This document shows, one piece after another, positions 1-8,108 of a DNA stretch of 52,141 nucleotides; the first letter of the stretch is position 1, and the number at the start of each line of letters is the position of its first letter. The stretch spans positions 1 to 52,141 of IMG/VR virus record IMGVR_UViG_3300031957_000416. The stretch is one strand, 5' to 3'. Both the position numbers and the translations under genes were made by a program. The notes under the pieces were generated by a model, which ran no database searches, was not told the origin of the DNA, and worked only from the letters and a program-made list of their open reading frames with translations. This DNA comes from a virus.

Positions 1-90
1 GTTACCGTCTTTGATGGTTAGACCATCAATGGTTACACCGTTCGCGGATGTCTGTTCGCTGATCGTGTCTACTTTTATTTCACTTGTCAT
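1..90 (-). CDS. Tail fibre protein, N-terminal fragment (cut by window edge)
   Basis: The ATG at 88-90 opens a frame that runs off position 1 after 30 codons (MTSEIKVDTISEQ..., ending ...TIKDGN). Openings of this kind (K-V-D-T-I-S-E followed by G-V-T-I-D-G) are common at the N-terminus of repeat-built marine phage fibres. The gene lies 12 bases downstream of the 103-408 gene, in the same direction. It is probably the start of the fibre gene whose C-terminal part fills 50410-52141 at the other end of the window. A direct join does not keep frame, so sequence is missing in between. Identity as a fibre start is likely; the link across the ends is inferred. Confidence 0.7.
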   Translation of the reverse strand, partial: MTSEIKVDTISEQTSANGVTIDGLTIKDGN

Positions 91-102
91 AATAGTTTAT
101 CC

Positions 103-408
103 TTACTCTACGTCTTTAACATTCGATAATTGGCTATTTGTTTTTAAATCTGCATATGCAAGTTTAACAGGATTGTCTGTTGCATCTAAACTGTAGTCAA
201 TTTTAAAATGATCTACATGGCGATTAGATATACGCATAGTTCCTTCTTTATCTGCATCATCACGAGTTGCTTTATCTTTGTAAATTACAACATCGTAGAC
301 TAGCTTCCAATCATCATCCATTTTTTTGACATATGTAGACATCACTCTAACGTACGCATCTGTTAATGCTATACCATCGTGAGTTGTCATATTTGCTGTT
401 ATTGCCAT
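103..408 (-). CDS. Hypothetical protein in fibre cluster (101 aa)
   Basis: This 101-residue soluble protein (MAITANMTTHDGIALTDAYV...) has no signal peptide or membrane segment and alternates polar and aromatic residues as in a small beta-rich domain. An AGGAG ribosome site precedes its ATG. It lies between two fibre genes (419-2185 upstream, and the truncated fibre starting at 90). The 50112-50408 gene, downstream of the other fibre part, has a similar size, place and general character (MAVTKEW...). A structural, fibre-associated role fits the position; no family is recognised. Confidence 0.7.
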   Translation of the reverse strand: MAITANMTTHDGIALTDAYVRVMSTYVKKMDDDWKLVYDVVIYKDKATRDDADKEGTMRISNRHVDHFKIDYSLDATDNPVKLAYADLKTNSQLSNVKDVE

Positions 409-418
409 TGTGTTCTCC

Positions 419-2185
419 TTAGTTTAATAACTGTATTTCTTCTTCTGTTAATAGTTTATCAGCTTCTTCTTTACCAATAGTTTTTTCTGCTAGTTTATAA
501 AATGCACTAGCAAGTTTTTGATGTTTTTCATACTGTTGCCAAATGGCACCGTTATGTAATCTACTCATTCCTGTCCAGTTTACAAAGCTAGTAGCATTAC
601 CATCTTCATCTTTACCAATAAGTCTAGCTTTAACTAAATCATCTTTATTGTATTGTACAAATTTATCAAATTTAGAATTTATAACACCTTGCATATGAGA
701 TAAATCATAAGCACGAATTAATTGAGCATCTTCGTAAGCATCGTAAGTGCCAACAGTTGCTGATTGATTACTAAATATTTCACCATCACCTTTAAAAATA
801 ACTTGCGCTTGATCAGAGGTTCTAAAAGAAGCAATGTTATCATCAGCACCTGGGCCAGTAACACTTGACCCATCTTTTAATCTAGTATCAACACCCCAAA
901 CAGATGTAGCAGCTAAAGATTCTGCTGTATTTGATCCAGTTGCACAGGCTACATGCCTGAATGCAGTAGCAGTTTCTGATAGCGTTGTTAAATTTAAAGC
1001 ACCACCACCATCGCTATTTTTTAACATTTTAACATAAGTATCTGTTTCAGCTATGGCAGTCATTCCATGTGCAATATCAGAAGATTTTAAACTTAAGATG
1101 TTACTATCACTCGCTCCTTGATTTATGCAAAGTCCACCATCAGAAACATCAGGTGATGATTCCAAAATACCAACTTTACCACCATCTGTAATTCTAATTT
1201 TTTCAGTACCAGCAGTAACTAACGTAAGTGTGTCAGTTGTTGGTCTAGTCATTCCTGTATTAGTATCGCTATGAAACGAATAAGTTGGAGCAGAAACCGC
1301 ACCAGCTGTGGCTGTGATTTGACCTCCAACTGTTAATGTTGAAACAGGAACTGAATAAGCTATTCCTACTCTATCATTACCACCATCAACGAATAGCATA
1401 TGACCAACACCATTAGATTCTACTCGGAAGTCTAGGTCTACTGAATCTTCATTAAAGACAGCTTCTGTTGCATTGATTTTTAATCTGTTTCTTTCAGTAC
1501 CAGCAACAAAAGATTTTAAATCTATAAAAGTATCTTCTGATCCATTTGAAGCATCTTGTATTCCTGCTTCTAAAGTAACAAAAGATGTTACATTTCCACC
1601 ATCATCATCTGCATCAAATCTAATTCTACCAATTACGTCACCATCAGCAGGACTGCCTGAGTTTCTAAATAAATTTAAAACTGGTCCAGCATTAGCATCA
1701 GCATCAGTTGATACTAATGATAGTGTGTCTGTGTTGTCAGCAGTTGTAATTGTAGAAGCTGCCGTTGCAGTGAATGCACCTGTAATGTCAACACCAGTAG
1801 AAGTGGTTTCTAATTTTGTACTATTATTATGTTTTATTAATAAAGAACCACCTAATGTATATCTAAGCCCCTCGTGTCCATCAGCTACTCTTTTTAATGT
1901 AATTTTATCTCCATTAGACCTAATATCAAAATCACCTGTACCATTGTCATCTATGTATGAGTTAGAACCATCGTGATAAATTTGTAAATCTGATCCTGCT
2001 CCAAACAAAGCTTTTGAATTGTCACCTAGTTTTACATCGTGATTAAAAGTAGCTGTGCCAGCATCTGACATGTCAAGTATTAATGCAGATACTTCACTAC
2101 CTCCATCATTACCTTTAATAGTTATATCACCATCACTTGTGGTGTTTTTAATTATACCGTTAACGCCATCTATCTCTGTACTCAT
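419..2185 (-). CDS. Tail fibre / receptor-binding protein (588 aa)
   Basis: The protein is built from short beta-strand repeats with G-S-D-L-Q-I-Y-H-D-G and N-S-Y-I-D-D-N-G-T-G-D-F motifs around residues 50-90 and many T-T/A-S segments, as in phage fibre shafts. The last ~110 residues change to a charged, helix-rich domain (D-A-Y-E-D-A-Q-L-I-R-A-Y-D) ending ...EEEIQLLN, a terminal domain often seen in marine phage fibres in place of an S74 chaperone. Its start overlaps the stop of the 60-aa upstream gene by 4 bases. It presumably sits at the tail tip and contacts the host surface; the receptor cannot be read from the sequence. Confidence 0.85.
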   Translation of the reverse strand: MSTEIDGVNGIIKNTTSDGDITIKGNDGGSEVSALILDMSDAGTATFNHDVKLGDNSKALFGAGSDLQIYHDGSNSYIDDNGTGDFDIRSNGDKITLKRVADGHEGLRYTLGGSLLIKHNNSTKLETTSTGVDITGAFTATAASTITTADNTDTLSLVSTDADANAGPVLNLFRNSGSPADGDVIGRIRFDADDDGGNVTSFVTLEAGIQDASNGSEDTFIDLKSFVAGTERNRLKINATEAVFNEDSVDLDFRVESNGVGHMLFVDGGNDRVGIAYSVPVSTLTVGGQITATAGAVSAPTYSFHSDTNTGMTRPTTDTLTLVTAGTEKIRITDGGKVGILESSPDVSDGGLCINQGASDSNILSLKSSDIAHGMTAIAETDTYVKMLKNSDGGGALNLTTLSETATAFRHVACATGSNTAESLAATSVWGVDTRLKDGSSVTGPGADDNIASFRTSDQAQVIFKGDGEIFSNQSATVGTYDAYEDAQLIRAYDLSHMQGVINSKFDKFVQYNKDDLVKARLIGKDEDGNATSFVNWTGMSRLHNGAIWQQYEKHQKLASAFYKLAEKTIGKEEADKLLTEEEIQLLN

Positions 2186-2364
2186 ATAACCGCCACTACG
2201 CCTGTAATAGTTACTATAGCGTTAAATGTAATTGGTCCTGCAAGCACTGCATGTCCAACCACTTGATTTACGTCTACTATTGCATCATGTTCAGGTATTA
2301 CCTCAGATGCAGGTCCGCCTGAACCTATAAATAGTGGACCCCCTACTTCTTCTTGATATGCCAT
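2182..2364 (-). CDS. Hypothetical small structural protein (60 aa)
   Basis: A 60-residue protein with a Gly/Pro-rich N-terminal third (G-G-P-L-F-I-G-S-G-G-P-A) and a hydrophobic beta-prone C-terminus. AAGGAG lies just before its ATG. It overlaps the following fibre gene by 4 bases, which suggests coupled translation. The hydrophobic stretch is too interrupted to call a membrane helix with confidence. Its place in the fibre cluster suggests a small tail or fibre accessory protein, but no family is recognised. Confidence 0.65.
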   Translation of the reverse strand: MAYQEEVGGPLFIGSGGPASEVIPEHDAIVDVNQVVGHAVLAGPITFNAIVTITGVVAVI

Positions 2365-2374
2365 ATTATTCTCC

Positions 2375-2701
2375 TTAAGAACTAATTGTATCTACTCTAC
2401 TTAGCCAACAATCAAATGCATCAGCTGTTCCAGCTTGTGCCTTTAATACATCTCCACTTTGTAATACTACTTTAGAACCACCTTGAACTACTTCAATTGA
2501 TGAACTAGCTGGCACACTTACACCTTTTATTAAGTATCTTGTAGTGGAACCACCTTCAGATACAAATACATCTAATGTGGCTGTGGTTGTTAGAATATTA
2601 GCAAAACGAAGACCTACTACAGCGTCATCACTATCAGCTGTAACTATAGTAGTAGCAGAGTTTGTAATTCTCTGTCCATTTGATTCAAAGTCTTGTGCCA
2701 T
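2375..2701 (-). CDS. Hypothetical fibre-cluster protein (108 aa)
   Basis: A 108-residue protein with beta-rich, Ser/Thr/Val-rich composition, no signal peptide and no membrane span. The central part (L-D-V-F-V-S-E-G-G-S-T-T-R-Y-L-I, then V-P-A-S-S-S-I-E-V-V) looks like a small beta-sandwich of the kind found in minor phage structural proteins. A clear GGAG ribosome site precedes the ATG. It is the first gene after the promoter at 2751-2778, so it heads a fibre transcript with the genes that follow at 2182-2364, 419-2185 and 103-408. Function unknown; virion component inferred from position. Confidence 0.7.
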   Translation of the reverse strand: MAQDFESNGQRITNSATTIVTADSDDAVVGLRFANILTTTATLDVFVSEGGSTTRYLIKGVSVPASSSIEVVQGGSKVVLQSGDVLKAQAGTADAFDCWLSRVDTISS

Positions 2702-2750
2702 GTTTTCTCCTTATTAATTAAAAAATGTAAATAAAACAGTCCTTTATTAT

Positions 2751-2778
2751 ATTATACATTCCCCTGTGTGTTTGTCAA
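2751..2778 (-). promoter_or_regulatory. Sigma70-type promoter for the distal fibre genes
   Basis: On the minus strand TTGACA (2773-2778) and TATAAT (2751-2756) both match consensus, with a 16-base spacer. The predicted start near 2744 lies about 43 bases before the ATG of the 108-aa gene at 2701. This is the only gene-free gap (2702-2790) in the fibre cluster, and it would give fibre genes an extra, host-polymerase-driven transcript. Consensus and position are seen; activity is inferred. Confidence 0.7.
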
Positions 2779-2790
2779 TCTTTTTTTATA

Positions 2791-4782
2791 CTATAATGCG
2801 ATCGCCATCGCTACTGCAAAGCCTGGTGAAGCATATAAAGTATCTGTAGATGTACCATTAATAGTTACAGCGTCAGCTTCAAGAGTACCATCTATATCTG
2901 CATCTCCAGATATATCTAAACTAGATGCCTCAATCTCACCACTTGCTTTAAATATTACATTATCTCCACCAGATACTTCAAAGATAATTTGATTGTCTGT
3001 ACCAAATTTAATTCTATTATCTGCATCTCTACCTATCTCTAAACTTGTATTAACTACTGAAGTAATGCCTGTCTGTGCTGCATCTACTGCTAATGTAACC
3101 GTATTTGAAGAAGCACTAGAAGCAAGTCCTGTACCACCAGCAACAGTTAATGTTTCACTATCAAGATCAATTGCAATAGTACCACTATCAGTTGTTATAT
3201 CTAAATCTTCTGCAGTAATTTGAGTATCTACATATGCTTTTACAGATTGCTGTGTTGGGACTAATGTAGCAGAGTTACTGCTCATATCATCTTCATCAAC
3301 AAATGCTGTAATAGTTATAGAGCCATCTGATAAACTACCATAAGTAACTGTGCCTGTAGTTGTTATTGCAGATGATCCATTATCTATAGATCCAAATCCT
3401 GAAGTAATTGATCCACTATTTAGTGCACCTACTGTTGTTGCTGCAGTAGTAACAAGATTAGGCATTGCTGTAATTTCATCATCAAAGTATGCAGCTAAAT
3501 CTGTAACTGCAACTTGAACCATAGTGCCGTTATCATTTAAGACAACTCTATCAGCATCTGCAACAGTAGTAGAAGTAGCTGATGTGCCACCATCTACAAT
3601 ATTTAACTCAGCAGCTGTAGCATCAACTGCAGCTAGTTTTGTAAAGTCTGCTTGTACTAAACCAGATACACCATCAAGTAAGTTAAGTTCTGTAGCTGTT
3701 GAAGTTACTGTTGTGCCATTAATAGATAAAGCATCTGTCTCTAAAGTACCGTCAATATCTGCATTACCTGATACATCTAATGATCCTGCATCTAACTCTC
3801 CAGTTAATGTTATGTTTCTAAATGATCCAATATCTTTATTAGAATCTACAACAACTGCTTTAGATGCTGCTACAGTTCCTGCAGTTACACCATCAATAGT
3901 TTCTAATTCTGCTTCATTAATATTTGCAGAACCAATAACAAAGCTAGTACCAGTAATTGCTGTACCTGTTATGGCACCTGCACTAGACCCACCAATAGTT
4001 ACACCATCAAGTGTACCCCCATTAATATCTGCAGTATCTGCAACTAGAGCATCAGTTGTTACTGTACCATCAAAGAATGCATCTTTAAATTCTACAGAAC
4101 TTGTACCTAAATCAATATCGTTATCTGTTGATGGAACAATTGCACCATTAGTAAATGTTACTTGATTAGCACCACCAGCTGCTACTGTAATAACATCAGA
4201 GCCACTAAATGTAATACTTGTGTCTGTATCTGCGTCTCCACTAATTGAATCTAATTGTATATTACCAGCATTGGTAAAGTTAGAATCACTTAGATCAAAT
4301 GTTCCTGTAACGTCTAGATTACCGCCAACTGATAGATTGCCTGATACATCTACTGCACCATTAATATCTACTGTAGTAGCTGCTATCTGTATTTCTGTAT
4401 CTGCTACTAGGTCTAGCTGACCATCTGCAGATGAGTGAATATATATTGCTGTGTCTCTAAATTGTACTTTCTCTGTGCTAGCTATTAACAGATCATCAGA
4501 AAACTCAAAGTAATCTTCATCTTCTTTCCATGTTAATACACCATCATTACTATTTGCATTAAATGTAATTGCTATGTCTGTATCTGCATTAGTACCAAAT
4601 GTTAGTGTATTACTAAATAATTTAGATATAGGCCCACCATCTCCAGCAGTACTGCCATCGTGTGTGTGACCTGTTGATACATTAAACGCTGCTAGTATCG
4701 CATTAAACTCATCATTAGTATGAGCTGCGGTAATAGTATCGCCATCACTGTATGAGCTTTGTCTAGCTGAATATACTGCCAT
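2791..4782 (-). CDS. Tail fibre protein with modular shaft repeats (663 aa)
   Basis: The N-terminus (A-H-T-N-D-E-F-N-A-I, then H-T-H-D-G near residue 38) is typical of virion-attached marine phage fibres. The shaft contains repeated modules such as D-I-D-G-T-L-E-[TA]-D-A (twice) and E-L-N-[IL]-[VL]-D-G (several times), interspersed with S-I-T-F-S-G and S-S-V-E-F-K-D motifs. The protein ends abruptly in a small hydrophobic tail (T-L-Y-A-S-P-G-F-A-V-A-M-A) without a recognisable chaperone or receptor domain, so the tip may be supplied by the next fibre genes. It overlaps the 515-aa upstream gene by one base. Confidence 0.85.
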   Translation of the reverse strand: MAVYSARQSSYSDGDTITAAHTNDEFNAILAAFNVSTGHTHDGSTAGDGGPISKLFSNTLTFGTNADTDIAITFNANSNDGVLTWKEDEDYFEFSDDLLIASTEKVQFRDTAIYIHSSADGQLDLVADTEIQIAATTVDINGAVDVSGNLSVGGNLDVTGTFDLSDSNFTNAGNIQLDSISGDADTDTSITFSGSDVITVAAGGANQVTFTNGAIVPSTDNDIDLGTSSVEFKDAFFDGTVTTDALVADTADINGGTLDGVTIGGSSAGAITGTAITGTSFVIGSANINEAELETIDGVTAGTVAASKAVVVDSNKDIGSFRNITLTGELDAGSLDVSGNADIDGTLETDALSINGTTVTSTATELNLLDGVSGLVQADFTKLAAVDATAAELNIVDGGTSATSTTVADADRVVLNDNGTMVQVAVTDLAAYFDDEITAMPNLVTTAATTVGALNSGSITSGFGSIDNGSSAITTTGTVTYGSLSDGSITITAFVDEDDMSSNSATLVPTQQSVKAYVDTQITAEDLDITTDSGTIAIDLDSETLTVAGGTGLASSASSNTVTLAVDAAQTGITSVVNTSLEIGRDADNRIKFGTDNQIIFEVSGGDNVIFKASGEIEASSLDISGDADIDGTLEADAVTINGTSTDTLYASPGFAVAMAIAL

Positions 4783-6329
4783 TATCTTCTTCCTCCTGGG
4801 ACAAATTCTAATTCAAAACCTTTTAAACTTATTGGGGGGTTTGTGCTATCGTCTGTAACTTTTAAAGCAACTGTAAACCCTGAACCCACAACGTGTTGCC
4901 TTACTAGTGGTATACCTGACTGTCCATAAACAGATGTATTATAAACTCCAGTTCCATATAATGCAGGTACGTTACCTGTTGTTATTGGGACTGATGCAGG
5001 TTGTGGTGTAGTGCTTGCATCAAAATCATATCTAACTTGTAAGTTAGCATCCACTGCACCTTCGTTAGTATAGTTAACGATAACTCTTTGCATATTTTTT
5101 CTTATGCCTGGATCTCCCATTGTTAAATCAGGAGATCTATATCTTCCTGGTATAGACGCTGTTGTAGCAGATCTGGTAAATTCATTTCCAGATTCTTGTT
5201 GGTATACATAACCATCATACCCACCACTAACAACAGTTTCTGTATTACTTATAAAATCAGAATCAGTAGACGATACTTTTAACCCATTTATATCTGCATA
5301 CTCATAACCAAGCTGCCCTGTATTTGGATTAGTTTTAATTACTCCTATAATACCTTTTGATCCTGATTCTGCACCAGTTGTTACTGGATAAAATAATCTA
5401 TATTGTGATTTATTTCTAATAACTAAAGATGTAATATTATCTAAAGTTATATCATCAATACGTTGTTGTATTTGTTTAGATATAGTTCCTAATTCTACGT
5501 CACCAATTCTTTCTGTACCAGCAATAGTTCTTAAACCATCTGGTGCTAAATATATAATATCACCACCAAGCTCTTGTATAGACCCACCATCAACACATCC
5601 TATTTTTCTTGTAACAGGTGCTATTGCAAAATCACTTAATGATGTTCCTACTAATTTAAATATTTTATCTTGTCCAAATATAAACAGTGCATCTCTAAAT
5701 ACTTTTATGCCTTTTATTTCTGTATCTACTTTAATAACACCGCCACCATTACCTGAAGTAAAATCATTGGTTTGAAACGGACCCATAAAACTAAGCTGTT
5801 GTTTATTACTAGAATCTCCTGCAAAAAATATATGATTCTTAAATATTTCAACAAATTTAAAATTAGCTGTACCACTAGCATTAACAACTGATGCAGAAAA
5901 TGCAGAGGTTAGTAACTGTGGGTTTGATGTTCCTGTACATATAACTATTCTATCAGTACCATCAAAATTAAATTTTCTAAATGTATAGTTATCTGTTGGT
6001 GTACCTAAACCTGTTATAGTAGAAGTCCAACTTCCTGATCCAGTAGCTGCTCTGTGTATACTACCACCTCTACCTGCTAATACAGAACTACCAAATATAG
6101 CTGACATTACAACTCTTTCAGTTGATGCAGATACTTGCGGTACAATATTAGAATTCCACTTAGTTGTTCCTAATATTTTTTTATAGCCACCTTTAACGTC
6201 TGGCTCAAAGTTTTGTAATACTTTTGTTTCTCCAGGCTGATATGAAAATGAGTCTTTGTTTAAAACTAACCCTCCTCCACAGCCAAATACAAAAGGCGAT
6301 ATCTGTGAGGTATCAGCCACTAATAGCAC
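4782..6329 (-). CDS. Putative tail nozzle / DNA-stabilisation protein (515 aa)
   Basis: A 515-residue protein of repeating beta-blade character. Early landmarks are G-G-G-L-V-L-N-K-D and L-Q-N-F-E-P-D-V-K-G-G-Y. The middle has repeated hydrophobic strands (I-I-Y-L-A-P-D-G-L-R, G-G-Y-D-G-Y-V-Y). This pattern and the gene order (after the adaptor, before the fibres) fit the beta-propeller nozzle proteins of podoviruses, such as T7 gp12 or P22 gp10 in role. It overlaps the adaptor gene by 17 bases. Assignment rests on architecture and synteny, not a signature motif. Confidence 0.6.
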   Translation of the reverse strand: MLLVADTSQISPFVFGCGGGLVLNKDSFSYQPGETKVLQNFEPDVKGGYKKILGTTKWNSNIVPQVSASTERVVMSAIFGSSVLAGRGGSIHRAATGSGSWTSTITGLGTPTDNYTFRKFNFDGTDRIVICTGTSNPQLLTSAFSASVVNASGTANFKFVEIFKNHIFFAGDSSNKQQLSFMGPFQTNDFTSGNGGGVIKVDTEIKGIKVFRDALFIFGQDKIFKLVGTSLSDFAIAPVTRKIGCVDGGSIQELGGDIIYLAPDGLRTIAGTERIGDVELGTISKQIQQRIDDITLDNITSLVIRNKSQYRLFYPVTTGAESGSKGIIGVIKTNPNTGQLGYEYADINGLKVSSTDSDFISNTETVVSGGYDGYVYQQESGNEFTRSATTASIPGRYRSPDLTMGDPGIRKNMQRVIVNYTNEGAVDANLQVRYDFDASTTPQPASVPITTGNVPALYGTGVYNTSVYGQSGIPLVRQHVVGSGFTVALKVTDDSTNPPISLKGFELEFVPGGRR

Positions 6330-7404
6330 CTCTTCTATTATATCCTAGATTAACTCTAGTATCTAACATTTCAGTAGGTGTATTAATTAATTCTATTCTC
6401 ATTCTTTTAACACCTTCTCTATAATCCCTATCAGCAAACTGTGTAAACTGTGGATCAGATCTAAGATTATAAATATAATATTTTGCTCTTGCTACAACTA
6501 CATCATGAAATCTTGCAGGTATGTCTGGTGTATCTGTAGCACCAGATAAATCAGAATGAGTTTTCCAATATTCATAATTTATAGTATAGCCATCTGAATC
6601 AGGAACTCTATATAAACCAAACTTATCATCCTGTGTTCTAAATACATAATCAGGCGTTCCATAATGATCACTATTATTAGTTTGTGCAGTAGTTAAAAAT
6701 CTTCTTCTGTAATCATCATATGTTATATATATTAATTTTTTAGGTGGTAAATCTTCAGATACTTTTGCAAAATCTACATCTAAATTATTTGAGTCATCAT
6801 TATCTAATGTAATATGAGATGTAGAAGCTGTTGCTGTAAATGTAGTATCTAATATTTTACCATCTCCAAAATCTGATACAGTAACTGTAGTATTTAAATT
6901 TTGTGTTCCAGCAGCTGATGTTCCTACTTGTACTTTTAAACTAGAGCCACTAGATGATGTATCCATTACTCTAACTTGTACTCTATAAGATCTATTTTTT
7001 ACGGTAGATAAACTAGCAGAAGCTGCTGCTGCATTTAATCTTAATCTACCATTACCTCCAGAATTATACGCTGGTGATCCCGATACTGTTGACCAATTAG
7101 TTATGTTACTATCAAATGTAGAATTAGTAACTAATTCTGTTGGTACTAAATAAAAAGATTCAAAATCAACTGACCTGTAATCAGTAGGTAAATCGTATTC
7201 TTTTTGTCCAGCAAATGTTCCTTGAGTTTTATCACTATGTAACCAAGGCCACTCTAACTCTGATGAATATACATCTCGTAATGCTTTATTAACTACATCT
7301 TTAGTAGTTGTTTGAATACCACTACTATTAGTAAATGTCGATGAAGTAAGTTGAACTTCATTAAGTTCTGCTAATACTGCATTTGTGAGTTGTAGGTAAT
7401 TCAT
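6313..7404 (-). CDS. Head-to-tail adaptor (gp4/gp11-like) with an inserted beta-sandwich
   Basis: The N-terminal ~90 residues (helical; A-L-R-D-V-Y-S-S-E-L-E-W-P-W, then Y-D-L-P-T-D-Y-R) and residues 218-363 (Y-I-T-Y-D-D-Y-R-R-R, then I-P-A-R-F-H-D-V-V-V-A-R-A) match the general pattern of podovirus adaptor or tail-tube-A proteins, which are usually near 200 residues. Between them, about 91-217, lies a Ser/Thr-rich beta domain starting N-S-T-F-D-S-N-I-T-N-W, the usual opening of carbohydrate-binding jellyroll (CBM4/9-like) domains. So the adaptor carries an extra surface domain. Adaptor call fairly sure; CBM-like call is from pattern only. Confidence 0.65.
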   Translation of the reverse strand: MNYLQLTNAVLAELNEVQLTSSTFTNSSGIQTTTKDVVNKALRDVYSSELEWPWLHSDKTQGTFAGQKEYDLPTDYRSVDFESFYLVPTELVTNSTFDSNITNWSTVSGSPAYNSGGNGRLRLNAAAASASLSTVKNRSYRVQVRVMDTSSSGSSLKVQVGTSAAGTQNLNTTVTVSDFGDGKILDTTFTATASTSHITLDNDDSNNLDVDFAKVSEDLPPKKLIYITYDDYRRRFLTTAQTNNSDHYGTPDYVFRTQDDKFGLYRVPDSDGYTINYEYWKTHSDLSGATDTPDIPARFHDVVVARAKYYIYNLRSDPQFTQFADRDYREGVKRMRIELINTPTEMLDTRVNLGYNRRGAISG

Positions 7405-7405
7405 A

Positions 7406-7582
7406 CTAATCCTTTAATAGTTCTAATATCTTATCTAATTTTTTATCTTGTTCTAATACTTTTTTTTCTAATTCTTTTAAAGACTCTAAACTTGCTGCTT
7501 GTCCGCCAAGATTTCTTCTTGTTTGTCCTGTTGATGCGTTTGTTTTTTTTCTTAAATCAATAATTCCCATATATTTTTCCAT
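7406..7582 (-). CDS. Small coiled-coil protein (58 aa)
   Basis: Reading from the ATG at 7580-7582 gives 58 codons (MEKYMGIIDLRKK... ending ...LELLKD). The C-terminal half has leucine/isoleucine heptads (L-E-S-L-K-E-L-E-K-K-V-L, then K-L-D-K-I-L-E-L-L) typical of a coiled coil. A second ATG at 7568-7570, with GGA just upstream, is an alternative start giving 54 residues. It lies between the head and adaptor genes, directly after a terminator hairpin. Oligomeric structural or assembly factor is a guess. Confidence 0.6.
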   Translation of the reverse strand: MEKYMGIIDLRKKTNASTGQTRRNLGGQAASLESLKELEKKVLEQDKKLDKILELLKD

Positions 7583-7584
7583 TT

Positions 7585-7608
7585 AAAAGAAGGGGGCAAA
7601 TGCCCCCC
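7585..7608 (-). terminator. Rho-independent terminator after the capsid genes
   Basis: GGGGGCA (7592-7598) pairs with TGCCCCC (7601-7607), giving a very GC-rich stem with a 2-4 base loop. Reading on the minus strand it is followed by TCTTTT. It sits 13 bases after the stop of the 158-aa head protein, so it would reduce transcription past the abundant capsid proteins into the tail genes. The hairpin is seen in sequence; the extent of termination is inferred. Confidence 0.75.
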
Positions 7609-7620
7609 TCTAGTTAGTTA

Positions 7621-8097
7621 TTACACTGCTGTGTCATGTTGTGTAGATGTATTTCTATCATCTTCATCAACACCAGATACGTCACAAAGTAAAGCAAAAA
7701 CACGGATCTTACCCGCACTTGAAGCTGCACTTAATACTAATACGTCAAGAGTATCTGCACTTGCAACTATAGTTCTAGCTGTAGCTGTCGGTGCAGAGAA
7801 ACCTGTAGCGTTAGTATCTCCGTCAACATATCTATCAACGTCTCCACCTGTGATACCTAAATCAAGTGTAACTGAGCTTGATAGTGCAGTAAGCACTTCA
7901 ATACCAGCTTCCAAGACTAGAGTTTCAGCAGGAATATCTAGTACTCTTAGAACATCATTTTGTGCTGCTCCAGAGTCACCATTTATTGCTGAGACATCGA
8001 TTGTATTTTCCACCAAATAAGGAGTCCTAATTCCAGCACTCAATTTTGATGGGTGCCCAGCTGTTCCGCCAGGACCTGTCACATTATATGTAGCCAT
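7621..8097 (-). CDS. Putative head decoration / minor capsid protein (158 aa)
   Basis: A 158-residue protein, Ala/Val/Thr-rich and beta-prone, with no membrane span or cysteine cluster apart from one Cys near the C-terminus. An AGGAG site precedes the ATG. It is transcribed directly after the major capsid gene (11-base gap) and is followed by a strong terminator, as expected for a highly expressed head protein. The N-terminus (N-V-T-G-P-G-G-T-A-G-H-P) and mid-protein I-P-A-E-T-L-V-L-E fit a small coat-associated protein. No family is firmly recognised. Confidence 0.55.
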   Translation of the reverse strand: MATYNVTGPGGTAGHPSKLSAGIRTPYLVENTIDVSAINGDSGAAQNDVLRVLDIPAETLVLEAGIEVLTALSSSVTLDLGITGGDVDRYVDGDTNATGFSAPTATARTIVASADTLDVLVLSAASSAGKIRVFALLCDVSGVDEDDRNTSTQHDTAV

Positions 8098-8108
8098 AAT
8101 TATTCTCC

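Noticed and set aside
3524-4165. Long plus-strand frame (213 codons) opposite the 663-aa fibre gene
   Set aside because: Shadow of the repetitive Ser/Thr/Asp-rich fibre codons; product is low-complexity S/V/T/P with no ribosome site. Similar shadows occur opposite other fibre genes (1473-1976, 2993-3223, 51413-51679).
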